Shown here: positions 1 to 6,668 of the stretch, piece after piece
Position numbering within the stretch: position 1 is the first letter of the stretch
How the letters are laid out: each line of letters begins with the position of its first letter
Source of the DNA: a virus
DNA: 23,257 bases
Direction: 5' to 3' (one strand)
IMG/VR virus record: IMGVR_UViG_3300011254_000441
Span: 1-23,257 of that record
The notes under the pieces: model-generated
Seen by the model: the letters and a program-made list of their open reading frames with translations, nothing else
The model's database searches: none
What the model was told of the DNA's origin: nothing
Made by a program: the position numbers and the translations under genes

Positions 1-45
1 CCACCTATATCTACACTCTTTCCCTACACGACGCTCTTCCGATCT
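1..45 (+). other. Illumina sequencing adapter remnant
   Basis: These bases match the 3' part of the Illumina TruSeq universal adapter, which ends ...CGACGCTCTTCCGATCT. Only positions 6 and 8 differ from the adapter as I remember it. This is artificial sequence left at a contig end and should be trimmed. Biological sequence begins at about position 46, and the first gene is cut there. Confidence 0.97.
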
Positions 46-46
46 G

Positions 47-241
47 AGTGACATTGCTGTTGAGATTGACCTCGATGACCTTGCAGGGTACTTTGACACG
101 GGCGACATTGCTTCCAACATGAGCACATATGATGTGGCTAACGACATTGACACAGATGAGATTGCAGAAAGCATTGTTGACAACCACTTCGATGTCATCC
201 TTGAGGCACTCAAGAATGCAAAGGAAGGCGAAGAAGAATGA
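47..241 (+). CDS. C-terminal part of an acidic nonapeptide-repeat protein (5' truncated)
   Basis: An open frame runs out of the adapter junction and stops at 239-241. About 64 residues remain and the start is lost. The product is very acidic and ends in E-G-E-E-E. It is built of a 9-residue repeat of the form D-x-x-[DE]-[ILV]-A-x-x-[hydrophobic]; examples are DLDDLAGYF, DTGDIASNM, STYDVANDI and DTDEIAESI. The phase carries through to VDNHFDVIL. The stop overlaps the next start (ATGA), so it is co-translated with the gene at 238 and belongs to the same transcript. Its base composition looks somewhat more GC-rich than the genes after it. I do not recognise the family. The regular acidic helices could suit a structural, DNA-mimic or protein-binding role, but that is a guess. 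Confidence 0.75.
   Translation, partial: SDIAVEIDLDDLAGYFDTGDIASNMSTYDVANDIDTDEIAESIVDNHFDVILEALKNAKEGEEE
68..202 (+). repeat. 27-nt-period coding repeat (nonapeptide units)
   Basis: Five successive 9-codon units start at 68, 95, 122, 149 and 176. A partial unit (SDIAVEI) lies before 68 and is cut by the adapter. The repeat is conserved as protein, with Asp at position 1, acidic at 4, aliphatic at 5 and Ala at 6, and less so as DNA. The fifth unit keeps the phase but has lost most of the consensus. Confidence 0.7.
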
Positions 242-462
242 TTGACACAGACAAATACGAAGGACATGATAATTGGGAAGGCACTAAAGTCAATATGGCT
301 AACGAGGCAAATAAATTACTCATCGCAGACGCACCACTTCTCCTTGAAGAAGTCAAGCGGTTGCGTTCAATTGCAGATGATTTGTATGCTTACATTGTAA
401 GTGATGCAGGTATTTCACTAAAGATAATTGAAGAACAGATGGATTGGAGAGAGGAAGAATGA
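238..462 (+). CDS. Small protein of unknown function, helical
   Basis: This gene encodes 74 residues. It starts at the ATG that overlaps the preceding stop (ATGA), with a purine-rich GGCGAAGAAGA stretch upstream. The protein is acidic and mostly helical in character, with a Leu/Glu-rich central segment (L-L-L-E-E-V-K-R-L-R) that could form a short coiled coil, and it ends E-W-R-E-E-E or similar. There are no cysteines and no transmembrane segment. Its end lies just before the GroES-like gene. A 16-bp stretch around its start is repeated exactly around its stop. Small acidic ORFs of this kind are common in phage early regions, and no function can be assigned. Confidence 0.7.
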   Translation: MIDTDKYEGHDNWEGTKVNMANEANKLLIADAPLLLEEVKRLRSIADDLYAYIVSDAGISLKIIEEQMDWREEE

Positions 463-500
463 TTGACACTTTAAATACTGTTAAAGACGGTGGTAAAAAT

Positions 501-719
501 ATGAAAGCGGTTGGAGAATGGGTAGTTATTAAGAAAGACAAGACAACAAGTGCCTCCGGCATTATCTCGATTGGAGATAACATTGGAGTAGTGCATGATT
601 GTTCTATTGATAAAACCTTGATAGGAAAGAAGGTAGTGTTCAATGCCGAAGACAAACACTTTACTTATGAAGAATATACCTTTGTAGATTATTCTAAAGT
701 CTATGGGTTGGTTCTATGA
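501..719 (+). CDS. groES: GroES-like co-chaperonin (Cpn10), short form
   Basis: This would be the heptameric lid of a group I chaperonin. The 72-residue product begins like Cpn10 proteins: M-K-A-V-G-E-W-V-V-I-K-K resembles the 'RPL-DRVLVK' start. It then has S-A-S-G-I-I, which resembles the S-A-G-G-I-V mobile-loop edge that docks on GroEL. The I-G-K-K-V-V-F-N segment resembles the GroES 'VGD-V-F' strand, and the C-terminal strand is Y-S-K-V-Y-G-L-V. The usual length is about 95-100 residues, and the roof loop appears shortened. The start at 501 has GGTGGT six bases upstream. An ATG at 459, overlapping the previous stop, would add 14 residues that do not fit the family. The stop overlaps the GroEL start (ATGA), which strongly supports the pairing. 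It was identified by motif and by its neighbour. Confidence 0.82.
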   Translation: MKAVGEWVVIKKDKTTSASGIISIGDNIGVVHDCSIDKTLIGKKVVFNAEDKHFTYEEYTFVDYSKVYGLVL

Positions 720-2227
720 TTCTACATGGAGAAGAAGCACGAAAGAAAATCCTTGAGGGTATTAATCTAGTGGCAAATACAGTCAAGCCCACTTTAGGGC
801 CACAGGCTAGAACAGCCATACTTCAAGGAAATCCTCCTGTAGTTATTAATGACGGAGTTACTATCTCTAAATATGTATCTAGCAAAGACCCTTATGTTCA
901 AATGGGTGTTCAACTTGTTCAAAATCTAGCGAGCAAAGCACAGTCTAAAGCAGGAGACGGCACTACTACCGCATGTGTATTAGCACAGGCTCTTTGTAAC
1001 AACATGTCCGAAGAAGAACTAAAGAACATAACATCTACTAGACAGAAACTACAAGAAGACAGAGACACTATCCTAAGAAACTTAGACAAGTATTCTAAAC
1101 CCGTTAAGGATGAAGACATTGGTAAAATTGCCACGATTGCATCAAATAACGATGAAGAACTAGGTTTGATTATTTCGGAAGTATTCAAAGAAGTGGGTAG
1201 AGATGGAGTAGTAAGCGTAGAAGAAGGACACGGCTTACATACTGAATATGAAATTAGAGAAGGACTAGAATTAGATAAAGGATTTATCACACATCTATTT
1301 GCTAATCAAGACAATGGAGATTGTTTATTAGAGAAACCATTGGTATTTGTAACAAACAGAATAATTCGTAAGTTTCAAGACATTCTTCCGGCATGTGAAT
1401 ATGCGGCAAAGGAAGGAAGACCATTGTTCTTAATTTGTAGAGATTTACAAAACCTAGCCCTTCAAAACATTCTAGCCAATGTCATACAGGGTCGCCTTAA
1501 CATTGGTGTTATTCAAGCACCCAATTACGGAGACAGTCAATTGGATGAGTTAAAGGATATTACTGCTATTGTAGGAGGCCGAGTTTATTCGGATGAGGCT
1601 GATGATGACCTTCGTATTATCAATGAAGAATCATTTGGCTCATGTGATAGAGTTGTTATAGACCAACTAAAGACTACTATAATTGGAGGAGACGGTGGTA
1701 ATGTCGAAGAAAGAATAGCCACACTTAGGAATATCTATGAATTAGGTACGAATGATTGGGCTAAAGAGAGCATCTCTAATAGAATTAGTAAGTTGAAGGG
1801 AGGAGTAGCCGTAATCAAGGTTGGAGCAGGTTCAGCAGTTGAAATGAGAGAGACTAAAGAAAGACTTGACGATGCTCTTAATGCAACTAAAGCCGCACTA
1901 GATGGTGGCTATATTGTCGGTGGTGGGTTGTCTATCATCAAAGCATCTGTTGGTCTAGGTCTAGGTTCAACAACTATGGCATCAATGTTTGCTCCACTAA
2001 ACACCCTTTTAGAAAATAGTAATGCTGACATTGACGAAGTATTCGGAGACATGATATACGAAATACAAAAAGACATTGGGTTCAATGCCAAGAATGGTAA
2101 AAAAGAAAACCTTCTCAAAGCAGGTATTATTGACCCTACGAATGTAACAAAGAGTAGTCTAAGTGCGGCCTTCTCGATTGCACTAATGTTTTTAACTACA
2201 GAAGTAGCGGTTCTAATTGAGGAATAA
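716..2227 (+). CDS. groEL: Group I chaperonin (GroEL/Hsp60-like)
   Basis: This is an ATP-driven double-ring folding chaperone of 503 residues, against about 545 in GroEL. The equatorial P-loop-equivalent region is intact: V-K-P-T-L-G-P-Q near residue 23, N-D-G-V-T with the Asp at about 46 (GroEL D52), and A-G-D-G-T-T-T at about 79-85 (GroEL D87). A GroEL-like apical domain spans about 185-340. The E-R-L-D-D-A-L-N-A-T-K segment supplies the hydrolytic Asp at about 386 (GroEL D398). The C-terminus stops at E-V-A-V-L-I-E-E, so the GGM-rich tail of GroEL is missing. It resembles group I (bacterial) rather than the thermosome, which is notable beside archaeal-type replication genes. It overlaps groES by ATGA. 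A role in folding viral structural proteins is likely by analogy with phage-encoded GroEL/ES. Confidence 0.95.
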   Translation: MILHGEEARKKILEGINLVANTVKPTLGPQARTAILQGNPPVVINDGVTISKYVSSKDPYVQMGVQLVQNLASKAQSKAGDGTTTACVLAQALCNNMSEEELKNITSTRQKLQEDRDTILRNLDKYSKPVKDEDIGKIATIASNNDEELGLIISEVFKEVGRDGVVSVEEGHGLHTEYEIREGLELDKGFITHLFANQDNGDCLLEKPLVFVTNRIIRKFQDILPACEYAAKEGRPLFLICRDLQNLALQNILANVIQGRLNIGVIQAPNYGDSQLDELKDITAIVGGRVYSDEADDDLRIINEESFGSCDRVVIDQLKTTIIGGDGGNVEERIATLRNIYELGTNDWAKESISNRISKLKGGVAVIKVGAGSAVEMRETKERLDDALNATKAALDGGYIVGGGLSIIKASVGLGLGSTTMASMFAPLNTLLENSNADIDEVFGDMIYEIQKDIGFNAKNGKKENLLKAGIIDPTNVTKSSLSAAFSIALMFLTTEVAVLIEE

Positions 2228-2229
2228 TT

Positions 2230-2628
2230 ATGAAAAGAGCCGTCACAGTGACACTACCCGCTCCATATGCGGCAAACATATTATGCCCAATATGCGAAGG
2301 CAATAAGTGTAAAATATGCGAGATGTCCGGCAAATTGAGCATTAAAGTAGCACCTAAAATACCAATACAAAGGGCGCACATCATCAAATATGTTGTAGAC
2401 AATTTAACAGATGTCGCCTCGGAGATAACTAAAATGTACGGTTTAGTTCCCGAAATAAATACTAGAGAAGTAATTGAATTAGGGTCTTCTCAATACGAAG
2501 TGGTTCAAATATCTAGTTTAGGCGGTGCTTGTTGGGTAGTAAACTGTTTAACGGAATTAGAAGTACCTAGATATTTCTTAAATAGAAAAGAACTTCAAAA
2601 ATTTAAGGAGGGAAACTTCATTGAGTGA
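2230..2628 (+). CDS. Zn-cluster protein with DnaJ-like C-P-x-C-x-G motif
   Basis: The product has 132 residues. Near the N-terminus C19-P-I-C22-E-G-N-K-C27-K-I-C30 forms two CxxC knuckles. The C-P-x-C-x-G spacing resembles the DnaJ cysteine-rich zinc-binding region or a rubredoxin-type knuckle. The remaining 100 residues match nothing I know: a mixed region with I-E-L-G-S-S-Q-Y-E-V-V-Q-I and a lysine-rich end. The gene starts two bases after the groEL stop and its stop overlaps the PC4-like gene, so it sits directly in the chaperonin operon. A co-chaperone role is conceivable from the motif and position, but there is no J-domain. A nucleic-acid-binding zinc ribbon is equally possible. Confidence 0.8.
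   Translation: MKRAVTVTLPAPYAANILCPICEGNKCKICEMSGKLSIKVAPKIPIQRAHIIKYVVDNLTDVASEITKMYGLVPEINTREVIELGSSQYEVVQISSLGGACWVVNCLTELEVPRYFLNRKELQKFKEGNFIE
2605..2612 (+). promoter_or_regulatory. Shine-Dalgarno that fixes a TTG start
   Basis: AAGGAGGG lies eight bases before the TTG at 2621. No in-frame ATG follows closely, and the ATG at 2628 opens a different, very short frame. The strength and spacing of this site support TTG initiation for the PC4-like gene. Confidence 0.75.
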
Positions 2629-2833
2629 TGACAAAGAAGGTTTGGTTTTCAACAATCAAATAGTAAGAAACGAAATAGATTCTTTGAAGGTTCACTCCGG
2701 CAAATACTATTCAATAGATGTCTTAGACATTAGATGGTATAAGGACGACAAACCCACTCGAAAAGGAGTTCGTCTAAACAAAAAAGAAGCAAAGATTCTC
2801 TTGAATATATTAGAGGAAGTTTTAGGTGATTAG
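2621..2833 (+). CDS. PC4/Sub1-like ssDNA-binding protein
   Basis: The product has 70 residues and initiates at TTG behind a strong AAGGAGGG, overlapping the preceding stop by eight bases. The core fits the PC4 (p15) fold: G-K-Y-Y-S-I-D-V-L-D-I-R-W-Y, then a basic turn K-P-T-R-K-G-V-R-L, then a C-terminal helix of about 18 residues (N-K-K-E-A-K-I-L-L-N-I-L). PC4 proteins dimerise and bind single-stranded or melted DNA, and act in transcription and repair. Short PC4-like proteins occur in bacteria, archaea and phages. Here it could bind replication intermediates or influence viral transcription. The identification rests on the strand-turn-helix pattern and the R-K-G-[VI]-x-L signature only. Confidence 0.65.
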   Translation: MSDDKEGLVFNNQIVRNEIDSLKVHSGKYYSIDVLDIRWYKDDKPTRKGVRLNKKEAKILLNILEEVLGD

Positions 2834-3184
2834 ATGAAACAATTAAGAAAAAGAATGAAGCCCAAGCAATTTGCTGTTTGGTGTATTAACGCTGAAAAGA
2901 AAATGCCAAGTGTTCACACGGAAGCATTCAAAGAACTTTGGCCGACAATACAAAACACCAACGATACTACTAGAGGGGCATTTATTGTTCATTGGAGTAT
3001 GGTTATGGGTGGTACAATAAATGAAGTATCAATGCCAATTACTATTGGTACATTGACTTACTTACAACTAGCGGCCATGTTTATAGAAAGAGATGATTTG
3101 GTAGAAGTCTTGAACAGCATGATAGCAAACATTCCTAGGATTCGACATGAAATTGACGGAGGAATGGTAAATGAAGAGGAGTGA
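2834..3184 (+). CDS. Hypothetical protein, helical, lysine-rich N-terminus
   Basis: The product has 116 residues. The ATG directly follows the preceding TAG with no spacer. It begins M-K-Q-L-R-K-R-M-K-P-K, a strongly basic stretch, and then appears alpha-helical with several tryptophans (V-W-C-I-N, L-W-P-T-I, H-W-S-M-V). It ends in an acidic tail. There is no known catalytic motif and no transmembrane segment. It overlaps the next gene by 14 bases and lies between the PC4-like protein and DNA ligase, so a DNA-metabolism role is plausible by position only. Confidence 0.75.
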   Translation: MKQLRKRMKPKQFAVWCINAEKKMPSVHTEAFKELWPTIQNTNDTTRGAFIVHWSMVMGGTINEVSMPITIGTLTYLQLAAMFIERDDLVEVLNSMIANIPRIRHEIDGGMVNEEE

Positions 3185-3395
3185 ATGGGATGAGTTGGCA
3201 AAGTATTTGTGGAAACTTTCTACGATGAAAAGCAAACACTCTCAACCAATTAAAGATTTGATAGCAATGGTCTATCAAAACATATTCTACCAAGAAGAAA
3301 TATACGAAGTGATTTTAGATGACAATGAGCAGACTAGCGAGACTATTAGAAACGACACAAGACTTAACCCCAACAGGGAAAACTCAAGCAATTGA
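3171..3395 (+). CDS. Hypothetical small protein overlapping the ligase start
   Basis: The product has 74 residues. The start at 3171 lies behind a GGAGGA element and overlaps the preceding gene by 14 bases. It is helical at the N-terminus (W-D-E-L-A-K-Y-L-W-K-L) and hydrophilic at the C-terminus, where the frame overlaps the ligase gene by 77 bases. That overlapping tail (R-N-D-T-R-L-N-P-N-R) is low-complexity and may be tolerated rather than functional. The family is not recognised. Confidence 0.6.
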   Translation: MKRSEWDELAKYLWKLSTMKSKHSQPIKDLIAMVYQNIFYQEEIYEVILDDNEQTSETIRNDTRLNPNRENSSN

Positions 3396-4881
3396 TAGAG
3401 CATGGGAGAACTTTAACCCAATACTTCTAAGTAAAATATTGACTTTAGACTTGAAGAATAACAACATCGGAATGCAGAAAGGAATTAAGTGGATTGCTAA
3501 GGCTTTCGACATATTCGATGATGAAGTGACTGCTCTTTATTCCGCATTTGAAGACATAGGCACAGCAACAATGTATTTAGAAAGTGATAAAGAAAAGGAA
3601 GAGGACTATAGTTTGAAACAAATAATTACAATGCTAGAGCATGATTGCATGGGTCATGCTAATTCATTCTTAATGATAAAAGAGATTCTACTTTCGCTGT
3701 CATCCTTAGAAAGAAAATGGTTTGTTCGCTACTGGCTAAGAAACCCAAATAACGGAATAGGTTTGGGGGTCATAACTAAGTCTATAGCAAAACACTACGG
3801 TAAGAAAGTCACTCAAGTAAAGAAGGACATGACTATGAATAGTGTTGAGACAATAGTTACTCATTATGAAAATGGGACAAATCCTCCACTTAATCTAGTT
3901 CATGGTAAGTTTGTAAAACCAATGTTGGCAAAGGAAGTGGCAATTACAGAATGGCCGGAAGAACAAATAGTGGACTACAAGTATGATGGTAATAGGTATC
4001 AAATACATTTGAATTATACTATCCTTGGCCCATCAGTTATCATATTCAATAGAAAGGGAAAGGTTGTTACCACGCAATTCCCCGATGTGCAAAAGCAAAT
4101 AGGAGATTATAACAGAAAGGAAAAATACCCGACTGGTTTTAATTGCATATTAGATGGAGAGATATACCCAATCAATAGAGACGGCTCTCCCGCTCCTCAT
4201 AAGTTAATGGCTACTAGAGTCCATTCTAAAAACAAGGAAGAAGCAGTAGAAAAAGTCCCCGTCAAGTGGGTAGTATTCGATTGTTTGAAGTATAACAATG
4301 AAGTTTTAATTGACTTACCGTACAAGGAAAGACTTGAGAAGTTCAAAGAATTGCCCGACCAAGCACATAGAATGGAGGAAGGAGGAGATGCTCTAGCGTT
4401 TTACAACCAAGCAATAAGTCACGGTTTTGAGGGCATTATTGTAAAGGATGCAAACATGGCTTATGAGCCTTCTAAGCGTTCAAAAGGTTGGGCTAAATAC
4501 AAGCCACCTAGAATAGAATTAGATGTTGTTATACTTGGTGCTACTTATGGAGAAAACTCAAAGTCTTCTGTATTTAGCAGTTTTGAAATTGCGGTAAAGG
4601 ACGGAGATGGGTTTGTTTCTTTAGGAAAAGTCGGTAATGGTTTTTCCGATATGGAGTTATTATCAATGACAGGTTCTCTTAGAAAAATAGTAGATGTTTA
4701 TGAGAACGACATGTATCGTTTTCTTCCTAGAAAAGTAATTACCGTGACTGCTGATTTAATTACACAGAATAAAGATGGTTCTTTAGGTCTTAGATTCCCT
4801 AGAAAGACAAGGCTTAGAGACGATAAATATGTTCAAGACATTGACACTATTCAAACTGTTGAGAGATTGATGTTCGGGTGA
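3319..4881 (+). CDS. lig: ATP-dependent DNA ligase (archaeal/eukaryal type)
   Basis: This enzyme seals nicks, for example between Okazaki fragments, using ATP. The product has 520 residues, slightly shorter than the roughly 560 typical of archaeal enzymes. It carries an N-terminal helical DNA-binding domain (about 1-195), then the nucleotidyltransferase core: motif I K221-Y-D-G (the adenylated Lys), motif III L-D-G-E-I-Y at about 278, motif IV F-E-G-I-I-V-K-D at about 370, and motif V W-A-K-Y-K-P at about 391. The C-terminal OB domain ends with the usual L-R-F-P-R-x-x-R-x-R-D-D-K signature. All key residues are present, so it should be active. The first ATG is used here; an in-frame ATG two codons later is equally possible, and neither has a strong Shine-Dalgarno. 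The preceding gene overlaps its start by 77 bases. Confidence 0.96.
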   Translation: MTMSRLARLLETTQDLTPTGKTQAIDRAWENFNPILLSKILTLDLKNNNIGMQKGIKWIAKAFDIFDDEVTALYSAFEDIGTATMYLESDKEKEEDYSLKQIITMLEHDCMGHANSFLMIKEILLSLSSLERKWFVRYWLRNPNNGIGLGVITKSIAKHYGKKVTQVKKDMTMNSVETIVTHYENGTNPPLNLVHGKFVKPMLAKEVAITEWPEEQIVDYKYDGNRYQIHLNYTILGPSVIIFNRKGKVVTTQFPDVQKQIGDYNRKEKYPTGFNCILDGEIYPINRDGSPAPHKLMATRVHSKNKEEAVEKVPVKWVVFDCLKYNNEVLIDLPYKERLEKFKELPDQAHRMEEGGDALAFYNQAISHGFEGIIVKDANMAYEPSKRSKGWAKYKPPRIELDVVILGATYGENSKSSVFSSFEIAVKDGDGFVSLGKVGNGFSDMELLSMTGSLRKIVDVYENDMYRFLPRKVITVTADLITQNKDGSLGLRFPRKTRLRDDKYVQDIDTIQTVERLMFG

Positions 4882-4885
4882 TTGT

Positions 4886-5191
4886 ATGGATGAAGTTTCT
4901 AGTTTTATTGATGAATACGGTGCGGCGACTATTTTCGCATTCGAGATGATTGATGAATTAGACGAAATCCATATAGGAAAAATGGCATATGTTAATGGCT
5001 TAATGTTAAACAATAGAGGAGTAAATGTACCTCAATTTGTTATTATAGAAGAACATGACACATGTAAAATACTAAAGTTTGTATTGGCAGGAGATGTTTC
5101 TAAACATTCCGACTTTATTTACATGAATATATCAGTTGGTTTTTTTGAAAGAAAGCACGAATATTTAGGGATGAGTGTAAATAATGTTTAG
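4886..5191 (+). CDS. Hypothetical protein
   Basis: The product has 101 residues and starts four bases after the ligase stop. It is acidic at the N-terminus (F-I-D-E-Y-G, E-M-I-D-E-L-D-E-I) and then alternates hydrophobic and polar residues in a beta-rich way (Q-F-V-I-I-E-E, K-I-L-K-F-V-L-A-G). It has one cysteine and no transmembrane helix. It overlaps the next gene by eight bases. No family is recognised. Confidence 0.7.
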   Translation: MDEVSSFIDEYGAATIFAFEMIDELDEIHIGKMAYVNGLMLNNRGVNVPQFVIIEEHDTCKILKFVLAGDVSKHSDFIYMNISVGFFERKHEYLGMSVNNV

Positions 5192-5600
5192 TAAAGAGGT
5201 CTTGATAGGAATAATAATTTCAAAGGCAGTATTTGAAATACACTTTTCTAGAACAGACTCTTCTAAAATAGGCTACAGCGTTTCTCCTTCGGTTTGCATA
5301 AGAGCCGACAAACGCTTTCTAAGAGACTTGGAAAGAAGCCTAGCCCAACACCAAATAAAATCAAAGTATCGAGAGATAGAGAGCATACAACGCTCAAAAC
5401 CAATACTTAGAATAAAGGGTATCAAAAACACAGACAAGTTGTTGAGAATGATACCCGACTATTATTCCGACGCAAATAGTAGTCTTAACACATATAAAGG
5501 AATTATACAACAACTTGTTAATAAAGAACACCTTACTTTAGAAGGTTTAGAATCAATAATGAAAATAAGAGGAATTATAAATGGGATTGACGACGATTAA
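5184..5600 (+). CDS. Possible degenerate LAGLIDADG-fold protein
   Basis: The product has 138 residues. It opens with a hydrophobic helix (L-I-G-I-I-I-S-K-A-V-F-E-I) followed by beta-strand-like segments: G-Y-S-V-S-P-S-V-C-I, a basic helix K-R-F-L-R-D-L-E-R-S-L, and then P-I-L-R-I-K-G-I and K-L-L-R-M-I-P. This order (hydrophobic helix, hairpin, 'K-D-x-x-L-L-x-x-I' helix, strand) resembles one LAGLIDADG repeat. The catalytic acidic residue of the motif is absent, with Ser-Lys in its place, so it would be an inactive, DNA-binding version if the resemblance is real. It lies upstream of the clamp-loader-like ATPase and overlaps it by 20 bases. This is a low-confidence structural guess; the ORF itself is secure. 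Confidence 0.7.
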   Translation: MFSKEVLIGIIISKAVFEIHFSRTDSSKIGYSVSPSVCIRADKRFLRDLERSLAQHQIKSKYREIESIQRSKPILRIKGIKNTDKLLRMIPDYYSDANSSLNTYKGIIQQLVNKEHLTLEGLESIMKIRGIINGIDDD

Positions 5601-6426
5601 AAAAGAAAGAACAATAGTGATTACTGGCAAACACGGAACTGGTAAGACGACTAAAGCACTAGAAATTATACCTAATGCTCTAGTGTACTATGCTAATGAA
5701 ATGGATATCAAAGACCCCTCTTCATTGCCTAGAGATAATGGTATAATAATTGAAGACTTACACTACAAACCTAAGAAAGAAATTATTATTGATGTTCTTA
5801 GAAAATACAGGGGTAAAATTGTTATGACAAGTTTAAATCAAAAATCAATACCCAAAGAAATTAAGAACATGATTAAGTTTAAGAGGGCAGGTAGTGTTTC
5901 ACATCTAAGGGATAGTATTAGAGAAATAGCACCTAGAAGTGAAACTCCCTATCCATTTGAAAGAGATATGTTTTCTTTGGTGCAGGAGTATTTACAAGAA
6001 AGTGATAGAGATAAAATACTGGCACTATTGAAATACAACAAGCCTTCGGACACTCAAATAATTAATTGGCTAGCCGTTAATCAACACCCCAATAAACTAG
6101 TTTTTATTGATGGTGTTGTTAAAAGACGATGGAATGCTGACTATTTTTACGAAATGTTGGCATACAACCATAATGGTAAAGCCCTTGGAAGACCTAGAAT
6201 GCCTCATCGAAAAACCTATTCTAAAGTCCCTTCTCTTTGTAGAAGACTAGGTATTAAAACTGGTGGAGAGAGACTGTTAAAGCAATTGATTGAAGACGAA
6301 GAGTTTAGAAAATATGCAAAAAAGAAACTAAACAATGGAGAATGTAGACTCCTAGGCTTAGGCGAGAAAAGAAAAACAAAGCCTAAAGTTAAAAAAATAA
6401 AACAACTTAAATTAGGTGATTTTTAA
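5581..6426 (+). CDS. Divergent clamp-loader large-subunit-like ATPase (RFC-L-like) with C-terminal PIP box
   Basis: The product has 281 residues; archaeal RFC-L is usually 400-500. Walker A is T-G-K-H-G-T-G-K22-T-T. A Walker B-like strand G-I-I-I-E-D lies at 54-59. A sensor 1-like V-M-T-S-L-N-Q is followed by I-P-K-E-I-K-N-M-I-K-F-K-R, the same order as the 'N-D ... L-R-x-x-C-x-x-I-x-F-K-R' segment of RFC-L. The middle segment R-R-W-N-A-D-Y-F-Y-E-M-L-A recalls the RFC-L collar. The basic tail ends exactly in Q-L-K-L-G-D-F, a Q-x-x-[hydrophobic]-x-x-[aromatic] PCNA-interaction motif of the kind found at RFC-L C-termini. It is encoded close upstream of the RFC small subunit, which supports the role. 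The start lies behind AGAGGA. It could instead be another small AAA+ ATPase. Confidence 0.65.
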   Translation: MGLTTIKKERTIVITGKHGTGKTTKALEIIPNALVYYANEMDIKDPSSLPRDNGIIIEDLHYKPKKEIIIDVLRKYRGKIVMTSLNQKSIPKEIKNMIKFKRAGSVSHLRDSIREIAPRSETPYPFERDMFSLVQEYLQESDRDKILALLKYNKPSDTQIINWLAVNQHPNKLVFIDGVVKRRWNADYFYEMLAYNHNGKALGRPRMPHRKTYSKVPSLCRRLGIKTGGERLLKQLIEDEEFRKYAKKKLNNGECRLLGLGEKRKTKPKVKKIKQLKLGDF

Positions 6427-6668
6427 TGGCGGCTAATGTAGTAGCAATTAGAAAAATGAAAGCATTCTTGGCAAGTGGGCCTAAGTCCACCGACCAAGTT
6501 TACAATCATTTGAACACTGAAATGAAATGGGGTGTATCTATGTCCGAATTAGGTAGACTCCTAGCGAACCACGCTGAATTAGTAGGAATACAAAACAATA
6601 CAGGGTATTGGAGGAATAAAAATGAAACACAAAAGAACACAAGCAATAATAGTAAAAATATTAAATGA
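6426..6668 (+). CDS. Small winged-helix-like protein A
   Basis: The product has 80 residues. The start overlaps the preceding stop (TAATG). The segment K-S-T-D-Q-V-Y-N-H-L, then M-S-E-L-G-R-L-L-A, then V-G-I ... G-Y-W-R looks like a winged-helix domain: a 'D-Q-V-Y' helix, a recognition helix with L-G-R-L-L, and a beta wing. The same layout appears in the next gene. The C-terminus is Asn/Lys-rich and overlaps the next gene by 47 bases. Likely roles are transcription control or DNA binding; the target is unknown. Confidence 0.65.
   Translation: MAANVVAIRKMKAFLASGPKSTDQVYNHLNTEMKWGVSMSELGRLLANHAELVGIQNNTGYWRNKNETQKNTSNNSKNIK

Noticed and set aside
1-45. Terminal inverted repeat or virus end
   Set aside because: The sequence is Illumina adapter, so it says nothing about genome ends.
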